DNA of 64,000 nt from Neolewinella antarctica (lineage in GTDB: Bacteria > Bacteroidota > Bacteroidia > Chitinophagales > Saprospiraceae), in contig NZ_JAATJH010000001.1 of the NCBI RefSeq assembly GCF_011927835.1, forward strand, positions 248,001 through 312,000. The letters run 5' to 3'. The notes beneath the pieces are model-generated. The model had not been told where the DNA came from, ran no database searches, and saw nothing but the letters and a program-made list of their open reading frames with translations. Below are positions 33,534 through 41,815 of this stretch, piece by piece (position 1 is the stretch's first letter; every line of letters begins with the position of its first letter). A program made the translations under genes and the position numbers.

Positions 33534-33955
33534 TACCGTTCCGCGGTGAGTGCCGCATTCACGTACTTACTGTATTCCACCTGCCGGAAGGCGCGCCACT
33601 TATCGTAATTCTTGGGAAACTTGGTGAGTTCGGCCTTGAAGGTCGTAAACGGCCGGGGGCGTTTCAGGGCGTACGTCAGTGCTTGCCACAACTCCTGGCT
33701 ACGGACGCGGTCGGTAAAGCGACGCATGATGTCGATGGCCGCGGCGGCCTCCATGCGTTCGATGTGTACGTATGCGTCGGGATCTTGTGACACGTCCTGC
33801 ATCAGGGCTTCGAAGACTTCCGGGTCGGCGCGGACGTTGCGCTCGGGGTCGTCGGCAATTAGCATACGGCCGTGCTCGCGGTGCACGTAAACCTCCATGC
33901 CGCGGCGGATGGCGGTCGCGGCTTCGTTCAGGTCCGCGTCATTAAGCTGAATCAT
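33533..33955 (-). CDS. UPF0158-like protein
   Basis: 140 residues. The pattern of an N-terminal small domain, then AAAAIDIMRRFTDRVRSQEL, a conserved ALKRPRPFTTFKAEL and FRQVEYSKYVNAAL is that of the UPF0158 family. Function unknown in the family. Overlaps the next gene by one base. Confidence 0.7.
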   Translation of the reverse strand: MIQLNDADLNEAATAIRRGMEVYVHREHGRMLIADDPERNVRADPEVFEALMQDVSQDPDAYVHIERMEAAAAIDIMRRFTDRVRSQELWQALTYALKRPRPFTTFKAELTKFPKNYDKWRAFRQVEYSKYVNAALTAER

Positions 33956-34225
33956 AACTAGGGGAATTAGGGTCGGGGCCGAGGCCTGGGTTTCGATCAG
34001 TGGAATAATTAGCTAACCTCGGGTAATCGGGGCGGCAAAGATGGGGTAGTTTTCTACAACCGCCAACAAAGGCGCCCCGGTAATTGTGCGGCTGACCGCA
34101 CTTTGCCGGCTAGTTATTTCCCGTCGCCCGCCGGTTGGCCGCGACCAAAAAAAGGCGGAGACTAGTCTACCCAAGGAGAATGTGTTGTATAATTGGCCCC
34201 TGGTAAAATAAAGCGCTAAAAGTAT

Positions 34226-36172
34226 ATGGATTCATTTGCACTATCGACGGTTGACCTCGTCGTGATGGTCGTCTACGCCGTTCTCATCATCGGCTACGGC
34301 CTGTACAGCGCCAAAGCGCAGACTTCGGAAGAATACTTCTTGGCCGGGCGCAACATGACTTGGCCCATCGTTGGTATTTCGCTGTTTGCGGCCAACATCT
34401 CCAGCTCGACCCTCGTCGGACTTGCCGGGGATGCCTACAAGACGAACACCCAGGTTTTTAATTACGAGTGGCTGGCTTCGGTCGTGCTCGTATTCTTCGC
34501 GATCTTTTTTCTGCCGTTCTACCTGAAAAGCCGCGTTTACACGATGCCGGAGTTTCTGGAACGGCGCTACGACGTGCGGTCCAGGTATTATTTTAGTTTC
34601 ATTACGATAGTGGGTAACGTTTTGATCGACACCGCGGCGGGGCTTTTTGTGGGTACGGTTATCCTTAAATTGCTGTTTCCTAGCCTGTCGACCTTTGCAA
34701 TCGTGGCCATTCTCGCCATTGCGGCGGCGGCCTACACCGTGCCGGGCGGCCTTAACTCAGTCATCCAGACGGAGGTAATCCAGGCCATTTTGCTGGTGAT
34801 TGGTAGTTGCTTCATCACGTACTATACCTTCGATAGCATCGGTGGCTGGGACGAAATGATCGCGGGCCTCAACGAAATGGGTGCCAACGGGACGCTGCCG
34901 AACCCGAACGATATCCGGGAGGTGCTCGTAGGGCCGGGAAGCTCGCTGGCAAGCTTCGTGCCGGCGGATTATGACCTGACCACGGTACCGCAGCGTACCA
35001 TCGACGGGATTACGTACGGCGTTTACCCCGCTGACGTCCTTGAAGGTGCTAACTTAAGTACCGTGCCGTTCGCCGACCGGATCTACGACGACGGTATCTA
35101 CCAGCCGACGACCGCCGATGAAGTGCTTAGTTTGGTGCGCCCAACGGGCGATACCTGGCGGGAGTTCTTCCTCGGGTCCGGTGGTGACGGGTTCATGCCC
35201 TGGACGGGCTTGCTGTTCGGTGCGCCGATTCTCGGGTTCTATTTCTGGGCCAATAATCAGTTTATGGTGCAGCGCGTGCTCGGTGCTAAGGACATAAACC
35301 ACGGCCGCTGGGGTGCGCTCTTTGCTGGTTTGCTCAAGCTACCGGTGCTGTTCATCATGGTGCTTCCCGGTACGGCCGCCATCGTTTATTTGCAGCAGCA
35401 AAGTCTGCTGCCCGATGGGTTCAACTTCTCCGAAATGGGCTACAAGTTTCCCAACGGTGACCTCTGCGAGAACCTTAAGGATTGCCCCAACGCAACTTAC
35501 CCCATGCTGATGTTCAAGATGCTGCCCACGGGTGTGCTCGGGCTGGTGCTGGCGGGGCTGATGGCGGCGATGATGTCTTCCGTCTCGGCTACCTTCAACT
35601 CGGCCTCGACGCTGATTACGATGGACTTTGCGGCCAAACTGTATCCCAACCTCACCAGTAAGCAACTGGTGCGTACGGGCCAGGTATCTACCTTAGTGTT
35701 GGTGGTATTGGCGTGCCTCTGGGCACCACAAATCGAGAAATTCGATTCGCTCTTCGAATACCTGCAAATCGTACTTAGTTTCATTGCCCCACCGGTGGCG
35801 GCGGCGTTCATCCTCGGTCTGTTCTGGAAGCGAGCCAACGGCACCGGTGCCTTCGTCAGTTTGATGGTGGGGGCGGCACTAACCATTATGTTCATTTTCG
35901 TGATCAACAGCGAAGGCGACTCCTGGCTAAAGGAAATGCACTTTTTGCACCGTACTTTCTACCTTTTCGTGCTGTGCATGATCATCAACGCGGTCGTCAG
36001 TTTAGCTACCGACCCACCCGCCGCAGCGCAGATCGACAACTACACTTGGAGCAGCAAACTTATTGCGGAGGAAACGGAAGAACTGAGCGTCTTACCGTGG
36101 TACCAAAATTACCGCTACCAAGCCGTCATGCTGTTAATTATAACCTTCATCCTGGTCGGTTATTTCTGGTAA
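34226..36172 (+). CDS. sodium:solute symporter (SSS family)
   Basis: 648 residues with about 14 hydrophobic segments. SSS hallmarks: EEYFLAGRNMTWPIVGISLF, AANISSSTLVGLAGDAYKTN, YTVPGGLNSVIQTEV and GLMAAMMSSVSATFNSASTL. A large extracytoplasmic insertion (about residues 210-320) resembles the SGLT-type extension. Imports a sugar, polyol or organic acid with Na+; the substrate cannot be decided. It is monocistronic: a 270-bp upstream gap holds a small hairpin (GTGCGG/CCGCAC at 34086-34101) and no gene. Confidence 0.88.
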   Translation: MDSFALSTVDLVVMVVYAVLIIGYGLYSAKAQTSEEYFLAGRNMTWPIVGISLFAANISSSTLVGLAGDAYKTNTQVFNYEWLASVVLVFFAIFFLPFYLKSRVYTMPEFLERRYDVRSRYYFSFITIVGNVLIDTAAGLFVGTVILKLLFPSLSTFAIVAILAIAAAAYTVPGGLNSVIQTEVIQAILLVIGSCFITYYTFDSIGGWDEMIAGLNEMGANGTLPNPNDIREVLVGPGSSLASFVPADYDLTTVPQRTIDGITYGVYPADVLEGANLSTVPFADRIYDDGIYQPTTADEVLSLVRPTGDTWREFFLGSGGDGFMPWTGLLFGAPILGFYFWANNQFMVQRVLGAKDINHGRWGALFAGLLKLPVLFIMVLPGTAAIVYLQQQSLLPDGFNFSEMGYKFPNGDLCENLKDCPNATYPMLMFKMLPTGVLGLVLAGLMAAMMSSVSATFNSASTLITMDFAAKLYPNLTSKQLVRTGQVSTLVLVVLACLWAPQIEKFDSLFEYLQIVLSFIAPPVAAAFILGLFWKRANGTGAFVSLMVGAALTIMFIFVINSEGDSWLKEMHFLHRTFYLFVLCMIINAVVSLATDPPAAAQIDNYTWSSKLIAEETEELSVLPWYQNYRYQAVMLLIITFILVGYFW

Positions 36173-36180
36173 TAATTATG

Positions 36181-36203
36181 CGCCCCGGTAACTATCGGGG
36201 CGG
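36181..36203 (+). terminator. CGCCCCG..CGGGGCG stem-loop
   Basis: CGCCCCG and CGGGGCG arms around GTAACTAT, 8 nt after the symporter stop. Likely terminator; also a member of the short palindrome family seen at 17551, 27329, 52457, 54310 and 58551. Confidence 0.5.
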
Positions 36204-36279
36204 ATGCGAAGCATTCTAGGAAGTGCAAAATTGCTTAGCACGGCGCCAAATTGCCCTTGCTCCTGCGTCCTAACTCGCT

Positions 36280-36295
36280 GCACCCGCGACCGCGC
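36280..36295 (+). repeat. exact 16-bp GC repeat (intergenic)
   Basis: GCACCCGCGACCGCGC, 18 bp upstream of the GTG start of the PPK2 gene. An upstream in-frame start (36251) would read it as HPRPRP at the N-terminus, which I consider false. Confidence 0.85.
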
Positions 36296-36313
36296 CCACT
36301 AAAAACAACCTCT

Positions 36314-37069
36314 GTGTCAAAAATCGACTTAAATACTATATCTACTCGCCCACCTGATGGCCTGGACAAAAAATCCGCCCGCAAGGAAAGTGCTAATCGC
36401 GCAGAGCAAATTGCGGATCTTCACCAACAGCTAGTGGCCGAGGGTAAGCACAGTGTGCTCATTATTCTCCAGGGCATGGACGCTAGTGGAAAAGACGGAG
36501 CACTCCGCAAAGTCTTTGGTGCCTGCAATCCCTTCGGCCTCCGCGCAGTCGGTTGGAAGAAGCCTACCGAACAGGAGTTTGACCATGATTTCCTTTGGCG
36601 CATTCACGAGCAAGCACCCGCGAAAGGGGAAATGGTGATCTTCAATCGAAGTCACTACGAAGACGTACTCATCCAGCGCGTCCACGGCTGGGTTAGCGAA
36701 GAAAGAGTTGACCGTAGAATCGAGTCAATCAACGCGTTCGAAAAGCTGCTGGCGTACGATAACAATACGCTCATACTAAAATTCTACCTCCACCTCAGTA
36801 AGGAGCAACAGGAAGAAGAATTGCGGGAGCGGCTCAATGAGCAGGAGAAGCACTACAAGCACAACGACGGTGACTGGGAAGAGCGGGAACACTGGGACGC
36901 GTACCGAAAGGCGTACAACGACGTCATCAACCGCAGTGAAATCCCCTGGCACGTCATTCCCGTCGATTCCCGCTGGTACCGAGATTACCTGATGACGGAT
37001 GTCGTTCTTGATGCCCTTAAAAATCTCGATATGCAGTGGCCCGCACTCAACACCGAGCGCAAGTGGTAA
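36314..37069 (+). CDS. polyphosphate kinase 2 family protein
   Basis: 251 residues from the GTG at 36314; the ATG at 36251 would include repeat DNA. Walker A is LQGMDASGKDGALRKV, followed by the PPK2 motifs WKKPTEQEFDHDFLWR, FNRSHYEDVLIQRVHG, LILKFYLHLSKEQQ and PWHVIPVDSRWYRDYLM. It uses polyphosphate to phosphorylate nucleoside mono- or diphosphates (or the reverse). The PPK1 gene at 58727 would supply polyphosphate. A terminator follows. Confidence 0.9.
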   Translation: MSKIDLNTISTRPPDGLDKKSARKESANRAEQIADLHQQLVAEGKHSVLIILQGMDASGKDGALRKVFGACNPFGLRAVGWKKPTEQEFDHDFLWRIHEQAPAKGEMVIFNRSHYEDVLIQRVHGWVSEERVDRRIESINAFEKLLAYDNNTLILKFYLHLSKEQQEEELRERLNEQEKHYKHNDGDWEEREHWDAYRKAYNDVINRSEIPWHVIPVDSRWYRDYLMTDVVLDALKNLDMQWPALNTERKW

Positions 37070-37100
37070 ATCGACAATAAATCACCGTACTGAATACAAA

Positions 37101-37130
37101 AAGCCCCACCAACGTAAGTCGGTGGGGCTT
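37101..37130. terminator. bidirectional terminator
   Basis: AAGCCCCACC and GGTGGGGCTT around a 10-nt loop, preceded by an A-run, between the PPK2 gene (+) and the PRC-barrel gene (-). Confidence 0.85.
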
Positions 37131-37149
37131 CATAATTATTGTCAGTCGA

Positions 37150-37737
37150 TTACCGGCTGAATTTTCCGGTGTAGAACTTGGAAGAATAGAAAGTATCGTC
37201 AAAAGTGTCACGTTGCTTGGTGCGACCTTCTTTGATGAAACCACCAAACTTATCGTCACGGTATTCGTGGAAACCGTTAAGGTACTCGGCCGTGTCGAGC
37301 TCGTAATTGGTCGTGTAGCCGTTCTTACGTTCGTAGCGGGGATAGTCGACCATATTGTCAAGACCAAGGCCGTGAATCGTCACGGTTTTGTCGTCATTGA
37401 TTTGAACGAGACCGATTGGGACCAGCACGTGCTTATCATCTTCGGTGTACCGTCCGGCGGTGTGGCGGTTGATGATGTCCTCTTCCACTTCGACCTCGGC
37501 GTAGCGGACGAGTTTGCTGGGTAAATCGGCCAACAGACCTTCTACTTCGCCAATCTTCTCGCCACTGGCGAGGCGGACGTCGAACTCACGAATGTCGACG
37601 TCATCGTGGTGGACTTTGTAGTCCGCCAAGTTATCGACGAATTTGAGGTTCTTGTTGCGTGTCTGCACCACGGGTTCCGTTGACTTTACGGTCTTAGGAT
37701 TCATATCCGGGGTGTCGTTAGTTACTATTGTACTCAT
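37150..37737 (-). CDS. PRC-barrel domain protein
   Basis: 195 residues. VRLASGEKIGEVEGLLADLP and RYAEVEVEEDI form a PRC-barrel strand pattern, followed by VLVPIGLVQINDDKTVTIHG. Such proteins, described as photosystem reaction centre H-like, are common in non-photosynthetic stress gene clusters. The C-terminus is rich in Tyr, Lys and Asp. Last gene of a four-gene minus-strand series with two DUF2382 proteins. Confidence 0.82.
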   Translation of the reverse strand: MSTIVTNDTPDMNPKTVKSTEPVVQTRNKNLKFVDNLADYKVHHDDVDIREFDVRLASGEKIGEVEGLLADLPSKLVRYAEVEVEEDIINRHTAGRYTEDDKHVLVPIGLVQINDDKTVTIHGLGLDNMVDYPRYERKNGYTTNYELDTAEYLNGFHEYRDDKFGGFIKEGRTKQRDTFDDTFYSSKFYTGKFSR

Positions 37738-37801
37738 TGTATTTTATTTTTTGTGATCGGGTTGAATAATAAAGAAGGACGGGGTGTAATCCCCGCAATT
37801 C

Positions 37802-38425
37802 TTAATTCAGTTTAGACAACACATTGCGGGCGGCACCAAAAAAGGTGCGGACGTCTTCTTTCTGGTTAAGCGTTAGCGTCTTTCCGTTAATCGCCATCGC
37901 TTCATTGCGAAGCATATCGATATCGGCACCCGCAACACCTTCGTAAGCATCAGTATCGATACGACCTAACGATTCCGTGATGTTCATCGCGGCTTCTCTG
38001 ATCATGTCGGCATGATTCGTAGCCATTGGATCTTTGGTGATTTCATTTGCGAGCTCACGGGCACGGCCGGTATTGTCCGTCAAGTCGACGTTGCGGCCAT
38101 CGGCAATTGCGTCCGTAGCGTCGGCAAGGAGCGTTAATGCGTTGTGACTGAATTCGTGGTCGAGGCCCATTTCTCCCGTCATGTCGTTAGTGTAGTCCAT
38201 GTAGGCAACGATTGCATTACGGTATGCATAATCGACATCGTCGATTCCGGCGGCTACTTCTTCGGTTGGTACGTACTCTTCCTCGGTAGTCACTACGTCG
38301 TCGATGTCGTCATCGTCGCCAAATAATTCCAGGGCGCCCCAAATGAGGAGTGCTAGTAACAATAATCCTAAGATCCAGGGTAAAATGCTCGAACTTTCTT
38401 TCTCTTCTATTCTAATGTTAGCCAT
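37802..38425 (-). CDS. single-pass membrane protein, acidic, unknown
   Basis: 207 residues: short basic/acidic N-terminus, a transmembrane segment (SILPWILGLLLLALLIWGAL), an acidic stretch (FGDDDDIDD), then a helical domain with many Ala, Asp, Met and Asn. No family recognised. Its place between PRC-barrel and DUF2382 genes suggests a role in the same stress response. Confidence 0.7.
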   Translation of the reverse strand: MANIRIEEKESSSILPWILGLLLLALLIWGALELFGDDDDIDDVVTTEEEYVPTEEVAAGIDDVDYAYRNAIVAYMDYTNDMTGEMGLDHEFSHNALTLLADATDAIADGRNVDLTDNTGRARELANEITKDPMATNHADMIREAAMNITESLGRIDTDAYEGVAGADIDMLRNEAMAINGKTLTLNQKEDVRTFFGAARNVLSKLN

Positions 38426-38455
38426 AATTCTTTGTTGAGTTTTTGGTTTGGTGGT

Positions 38456-38494
38456 CTAAAAAAAGGAGGATGAATAATTGATATTCATCCTCCC
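38456..38494 (-). terminator. strong intrinsic terminator
   Basis: On the minus strand GGAGGATGAATA pairs with TATTCATCCTCC around five bases and is followed by seven T. It ends the DUF2382 gene at 38515-39282. Confidence 0.9.
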
Positions 38495-38514
38495 GGTTAT
38501 CTATCGGTAGTTAT

Positions 38515-39282
38515 TTACCGCTTCTTGTTGAGGTCATCGTGTTTCTTCACGACGTTACCAGCAACTTTGTCGATGTCTACCTCCGTTTTGCGAACTGTAT
38601 CGTTGATCTCTTCGGTACGAGTATTAACTTTCTTACCGACTTCGATCTCCTCAACGACGCGTGCATTCTTTCCGACTACTGCCTGCTCGGCGGTTTCCGT
38701 TACGGAGATGTTCCCCGTGGTTGCCTTAAGGTCGGCGGCGGTTGCTTCGCGATCGACCGGCGTGCGCTTCACGTATACTTCCTCCTGGCGGAGACGTAAT
38801 GTCTCGTGGACGGGCTTTTCTACGATGCGGCTACGGACGGTTACACCACCCGTAGTTACTTCACGCTTACCGACTGCGATGTTCTCTTCGATAACCTTAA
38901 TGGTCTCATCGTTCAACTTCGCCTTACCTGCGGTTGCTTTGTAAGCAGTGGCGCGGCCGTCAAAATCGATGGCTCCGTGCTGATCAAGAATAGCGGCTGC
39001 CTTCTTGGCGTGCTCCATCGTTTTCGTATGTACCGTAACTACGGTACCACGGCTAGCGACGTCTGCGTATTGGTGTGCGGTCTTGTCGTCGGTACCGAAA
39101 AGGTCTGCGAAAAAACCACTTACACCAGACTCGTGGTTGGAGTAGTCTTTGTTAGCGTAACCTTTCTCTCCGTAAGTAGAGAAGTCAATGTCTCCGGCGG
39201 TAATACCGGCGGTCATTAGTGCTTCTTTGGCTGAGGTGGCTTGGGCGTTGGTGTCAAATACACCTATTACTGTCTGTGTCAT
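38515..39282 (-). CDS. YsnF/AvaK-type DUF2382 stress protein
   Basis: 255 residues. The N-terminus (VIGVFDTNAQATSAKEALMT) is a general stress protein 17M-like domain; the C-terminal half is DUF2382 (VIEENIAVGKREVTTGGVTV, EKPVHETLRLRQEEVYVKR). No signal peptide. Family members are induced by stress in several phyla, and the biochemical activity is unknown. It is flanked by a terminator and the small DUF2382 gene. Confidence 0.85.
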   Translation of the reverse strand: MTQTVIGVFDTNAQATSAKEALMTAGITAGDIDFSTYGEKGYANKDYSNHESGVSGFFADLFGTDDKTAHQYADVASRGTVVTVHTKTMEHAKKAAAILDQHGAIDFDGRATAYKATAGKAKLNDETIKVIEENIAVGKREVTTGGVTVRSRIVEKPVHETLRLRQEEVYVKRTPVDREATAADLKATTGNISVTETAEQAVVGKNARVVEEIEVGKKVNTRTEEINDTVRKTEVDIDKVAGNVVKKHDDLNKKR

Positions 39283-39354
39283 AATCTATGTGGGTTGGTT
39301 AAATAAAAAGGGTTAAATAAGTAGTACGAAAGCAATAGCTGTCGGCTACATAAA

Positions 39355-39780
39355 TCAAATATTTTTGTTTGTGTTAGTTGGTTTGTCACGATTGATGGTA
39401 ACCACGTCTTTGCGGAGTTCAATCTCCTTGGTGACGTTCTCAGTGGATGTTTCCTTAATAAGGTAAATCTCTTCCACGAGGCGCAAACGTTTTACCATAA
39501 TTACTTCTTCCTGAATAACCGGAATAATAGTAATGTTACCTTCGTACCGTATTTCGGGCCGTTCGTCAACCAATCGATCAACGGGGTGTGTTTCTTGGCG
39601 GTACGTTGTACTTGATAACTCAACGGCTTCTGAATGAAGTGTGGTTGAAGGACTGACGGACACGTTTACCTGGCCCGTTACCGTTTCCACTTTATCAATA
39701 GTAAGACGCTCTTCAATTACGGGTACGACAATGTTAGTCGTCGTATTTAATTGATCGCGTTGGTCAGTAGGGTTTGTCAT
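39355..39780 (-). CDS. short DUF2382 protein
   Basis: 141 residues: VIEERLTIDKVETVTGQVNV, YRQETHPVDRLVDERPEIRY and VIQEEVIMVKRLRLVEEIYL give the repeated beta-hairpin pattern of DUF2382. No TAnnTTTG box is visible upstream of this or the next three genes, in contrast to many others in the window, which would suit an alternative sigma factor (inference). Confidence 0.78.
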   Translation of the reverse strand: MTNPTDQRDQLNTTTNIVVPVIEERLTIDKVETVTGQVNVSVSPSTTLHSEAVELSSTTYRQETHPVDRLVDERPEIRYEGNITIIPVIQEEVIMVKRLRLVEEIYLIKETSTENVTKEIELRKDVVTINRDKPTNTNKNI

Positions 39781-40107
39781 CGTTTATTTAAGCGTAAGAC
39801 CTTAACGTTTTGTTCGACGGTGGCTACAATTCCTGACGTGTACCAATTGTTATATTAACGTAGTGTTCGGAATTTTATTCAATCAGCCCTTACAGGCGAC
39901 TGGCTCAACTCACCATTATGCAGAGTTAAGGAGTCAAACTTTAAGTGTACGCTGATTTATCAATCGCGGTGGTTATTCGAGAGGGCTCGATGTTGATCAG
40001 TGTAGAACTAACTTCTGTAATTCACTGGAATGAAGTGCTTTACGTAATATTCACCCCGAAAAGACAACTTGCCATCTAACTTACGCGCAACACTTACACC
40101 GCTAAAC
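39781..40107. other. 327-bp intergenic region between divergent genes
   Basis: Should hold the divergent promoters of the DUF2382 gene and the acetyltransferase. I see no gene, repeat or clean -7 box in it. Confidence 0.5.
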
Positions 40108-40587
40108 ATGGTCTTACTGAAACTCAGCGCAATTGAGATGGAGCAATACGCAGCGCGGTCCGCGCACCTCGCTGCGCGCCTGAATCTCTTGAATATATGC
40201 TTTGACGCCGGCTTCATCAAAGCGTGGACTATGGCGTCTACCGTCAAGTCGCCGTGCGGTCCTACTCAGTTCACCCTCTATTTGATCGTGCTTCCCGATC
40301 AGGCGGTGGCCGTTGGCACCGTGACGCTGCGCGCTGCCAACAATGAAATTGCCACTAGCTTTCTCCTTGGTTACTGGGTTGCCCCCGATTACCGTCGTAA
40401 GGGTATGGCGACGTTGGCCGTGGCGGAGTTACTAAAATATTTGAAACTAGTGACCCGGCAAGTTGAGTTGTACGCCCACGTAGGTCACAATAACGTAGCG
40501 TCCGGAAAACTACTGGCGTGCAATCAATTCGCGCTAGTCAGTGAGGACACAGCCTTAAAGCTTGATACTTGGAAAATAGTCCTATAA
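40108..40587 (+). CDS. GNAT-family acetyltransferase
   Basis: 159 residues from the ATG at 40108 (40069 also in frame). The acetyl-CoA loop is GYWVAPDYRRKGMATLAVAE, followed by LYAHVGHNNVASGKLLACNQ, the usual GNAT C-terminal pattern. Substrate unknown. Isolated between the stress cluster and the flavin-binding protein gene. Confidence 0.8.
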   Translation: MVLLKLSAIEMEQYAARSAHLAARLNLLNICFDAGFIKAWTMASTVKSPCGPTQFTLYLIVLPDQAVAVGTVTLRAANNEIATSFLLGYWVAPDYRRKGMATLAVAELLKYLKLVTRQVELYAHVGHNNVASGKLLACNQFALVSEDTALKLDTWKIVL

Positions 40588-40637
40588 ATTGAAGTTAGGT
40601 AGTATCAGTGCTTGCTGCGGTAATTATTAAAAATAGG

Positions 40638-40653
40638 GCGCGGTCGCGGGTGC
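40638..40653 (-). repeat. exact 16-bp GC repeat (intergenic)
   Basis: GCGCGGTCGCGGGTGC, 50 bp after the acetyltransferase stop. Just downstream, ATTGACGGT (40660) and ACCGTCAAT (ending 40730) form a separate inverted repeat. Confidence 0.85.
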
Positions 40654-40842
40654 GGAGTTATTGACGGTTTGGATGTTGACCGTACACGTAAGAGTGTCCG
40701 ACTGTCGTGAACGAGTTTACGACCGTCAATCTGGACCGGTAAATCTCACGTCTTTAAAGAATTTGCACGGAACACCACCGAGCAATTTTGTCTCTTCCCG
40801 ATCAAACAGCTAGTATCGTGCGCAGCGTTGCGCAAATGGTCG

Positions 40843-41466
40843 CTAAGGCGTGACCCAGGTAAAAAACCAGTCTTTACCTCCTATCTCGCGCGTGGCTCGT
40901 AAACGTCGGTGTCCTTCCCGGGATAATTGTAGGATGTCTACCGTAAATAAGGTGGTCTCCAGGATCGTAAAGTTCCGTGCGGCGTAATCAGTGTCCGCTT
41001 TCTCACGATCATCCCAGTTTGCCGGCAGGCCATCGGTAGGGCGGTCAGCCGGGCTTCCGGGCGCGGATAGTGTTGCGTAGGCCTTCCGGGCGTGTTTGGG
41101 TAGCTCGCGGTACCGGGCCATTGCGGTTTCACCGTGCTGCACACCGACCGTCCCCGTCCCGGTGAATTGAATCGAACTTCTCTTATCCCACAAACACCAG
41201 GTCGCGAGTGAGCTAACGGCCTCAAGGTGGTTGATCTTTGCGGAACGGGCGTCGGTGTAGGCAAGTAAAGTACCCGCCGTCAAATCCACTTTACGTAAAA
41301 CCACCGTACGTGACTTCGGGACGTAGCTATTTAAGCTATCGGCCCCGGTTTCTTTCGCTACCGTGCTCAGCGTGCCGGTCGCGAATCCATGCTTTTTGTC
41401 GACGGTCGCCCTGGCGAGTAATTTCCACGCGCTTTGCCATAAATCCGGATTGTTTGTTTGGTCCAT
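40843..41466 (-). CDS. pyridoxamine-phosphate-oxidase-like flavin-binding protein
   Basis: 207 residues from the ATG at 41466 (the frame extends to 41535). The split-barrel pattern HGFATGTLSTVA, SRTVVLRKVDLTAGTLLAYT, DARSAKINHLEAVSSLATWC, FTGTGTV and ARYRELPKHARKAYATLSAP match FMN-binding Alr4036-like PNPOx proteins. The C-terminal signature is LSREGHRRLRATREIGGKDW. Either a PNP oxidase-like enzyme or another FMN-dependent reductase; the substrate is not clear. Confidence 0.75.
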   Translation of the reverse strand: MDQTNNPDLWQSAWKLLARATVDKKHGFATGTLSTVAKETGADSLNSYVPKSRTVVLRKVDLTAGTLLAYTDARSAKINHLEAVSSLATWCLWDKRSSIQFTGTGTVGVQHGETAMARYRELPKHARKAYATLSAPGSPADRPTDGLPANWDDREKADTDYAARNFTILETTLFTVDILQLSREGHRRLRATREIGGKDWFFTWVTP

Positions 41467-41573
41467 GAGCTGCTGAACGAAAATGTGCTCAAAAGGATGA
41501 CGGAACTGTGGAGCCAAATTCCTGCGCTGCTGCACTAGTATCTCACGCTTCAGGACGGATACTCTGAATCTGT

Positions 41574-41797
41574 TTTGTGCAAATTTGACGCATACCTCTT
41601 ACTTTCGACAGGCTAAAAACCTGAAAATGAGTTTAATGTGACCAGATCAATAAGTGCACGTCAAACAATCTCATTCCCCCCGGGCTAGTAAATCCGCAAG
41701 AATTTCGCGTCACCGAACGAAAGTCCCCGCGTAAGAATTATGGGTTTTAGGTGTTTTTCTACGAGGACTCGACCACCGGTCGAGTCCTCATTTTTTT
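41574..41797 (+). ncRNA. candidate small RNA (promoter plus terminator, no ORF)
   Basis: TTTG at 41574-41577 and TACTTTCG at 41600-41607 form a promoter-like pair (22-nt spacer). About 155 nt later a near-perfect terminator lies at 41763-41797: GAGGACTCGACC pairs with GGTCGAGTCCTC around ACC and is followed by seven T. No plus-strand protein gene lies between, and the gene on the left runs the other way. The predicted transcript is about 41613-41797. It might instead be the leader of xseA, but the terminator lies before it. Confidence 0.45.
41763..41797 (+). terminator. strong intrinsic terminator before xseA
   Basis: 12-bp perfect arms with a 3-nt loop, then ATTTTTTTA. It ends 18 nt before the xseA ATG; there is no plus-strand gene upstream that needs it. 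Confidence 0.88.
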
Positions 41798-41815
41798 ATC
41801 CACCTTTGTGGTCCC

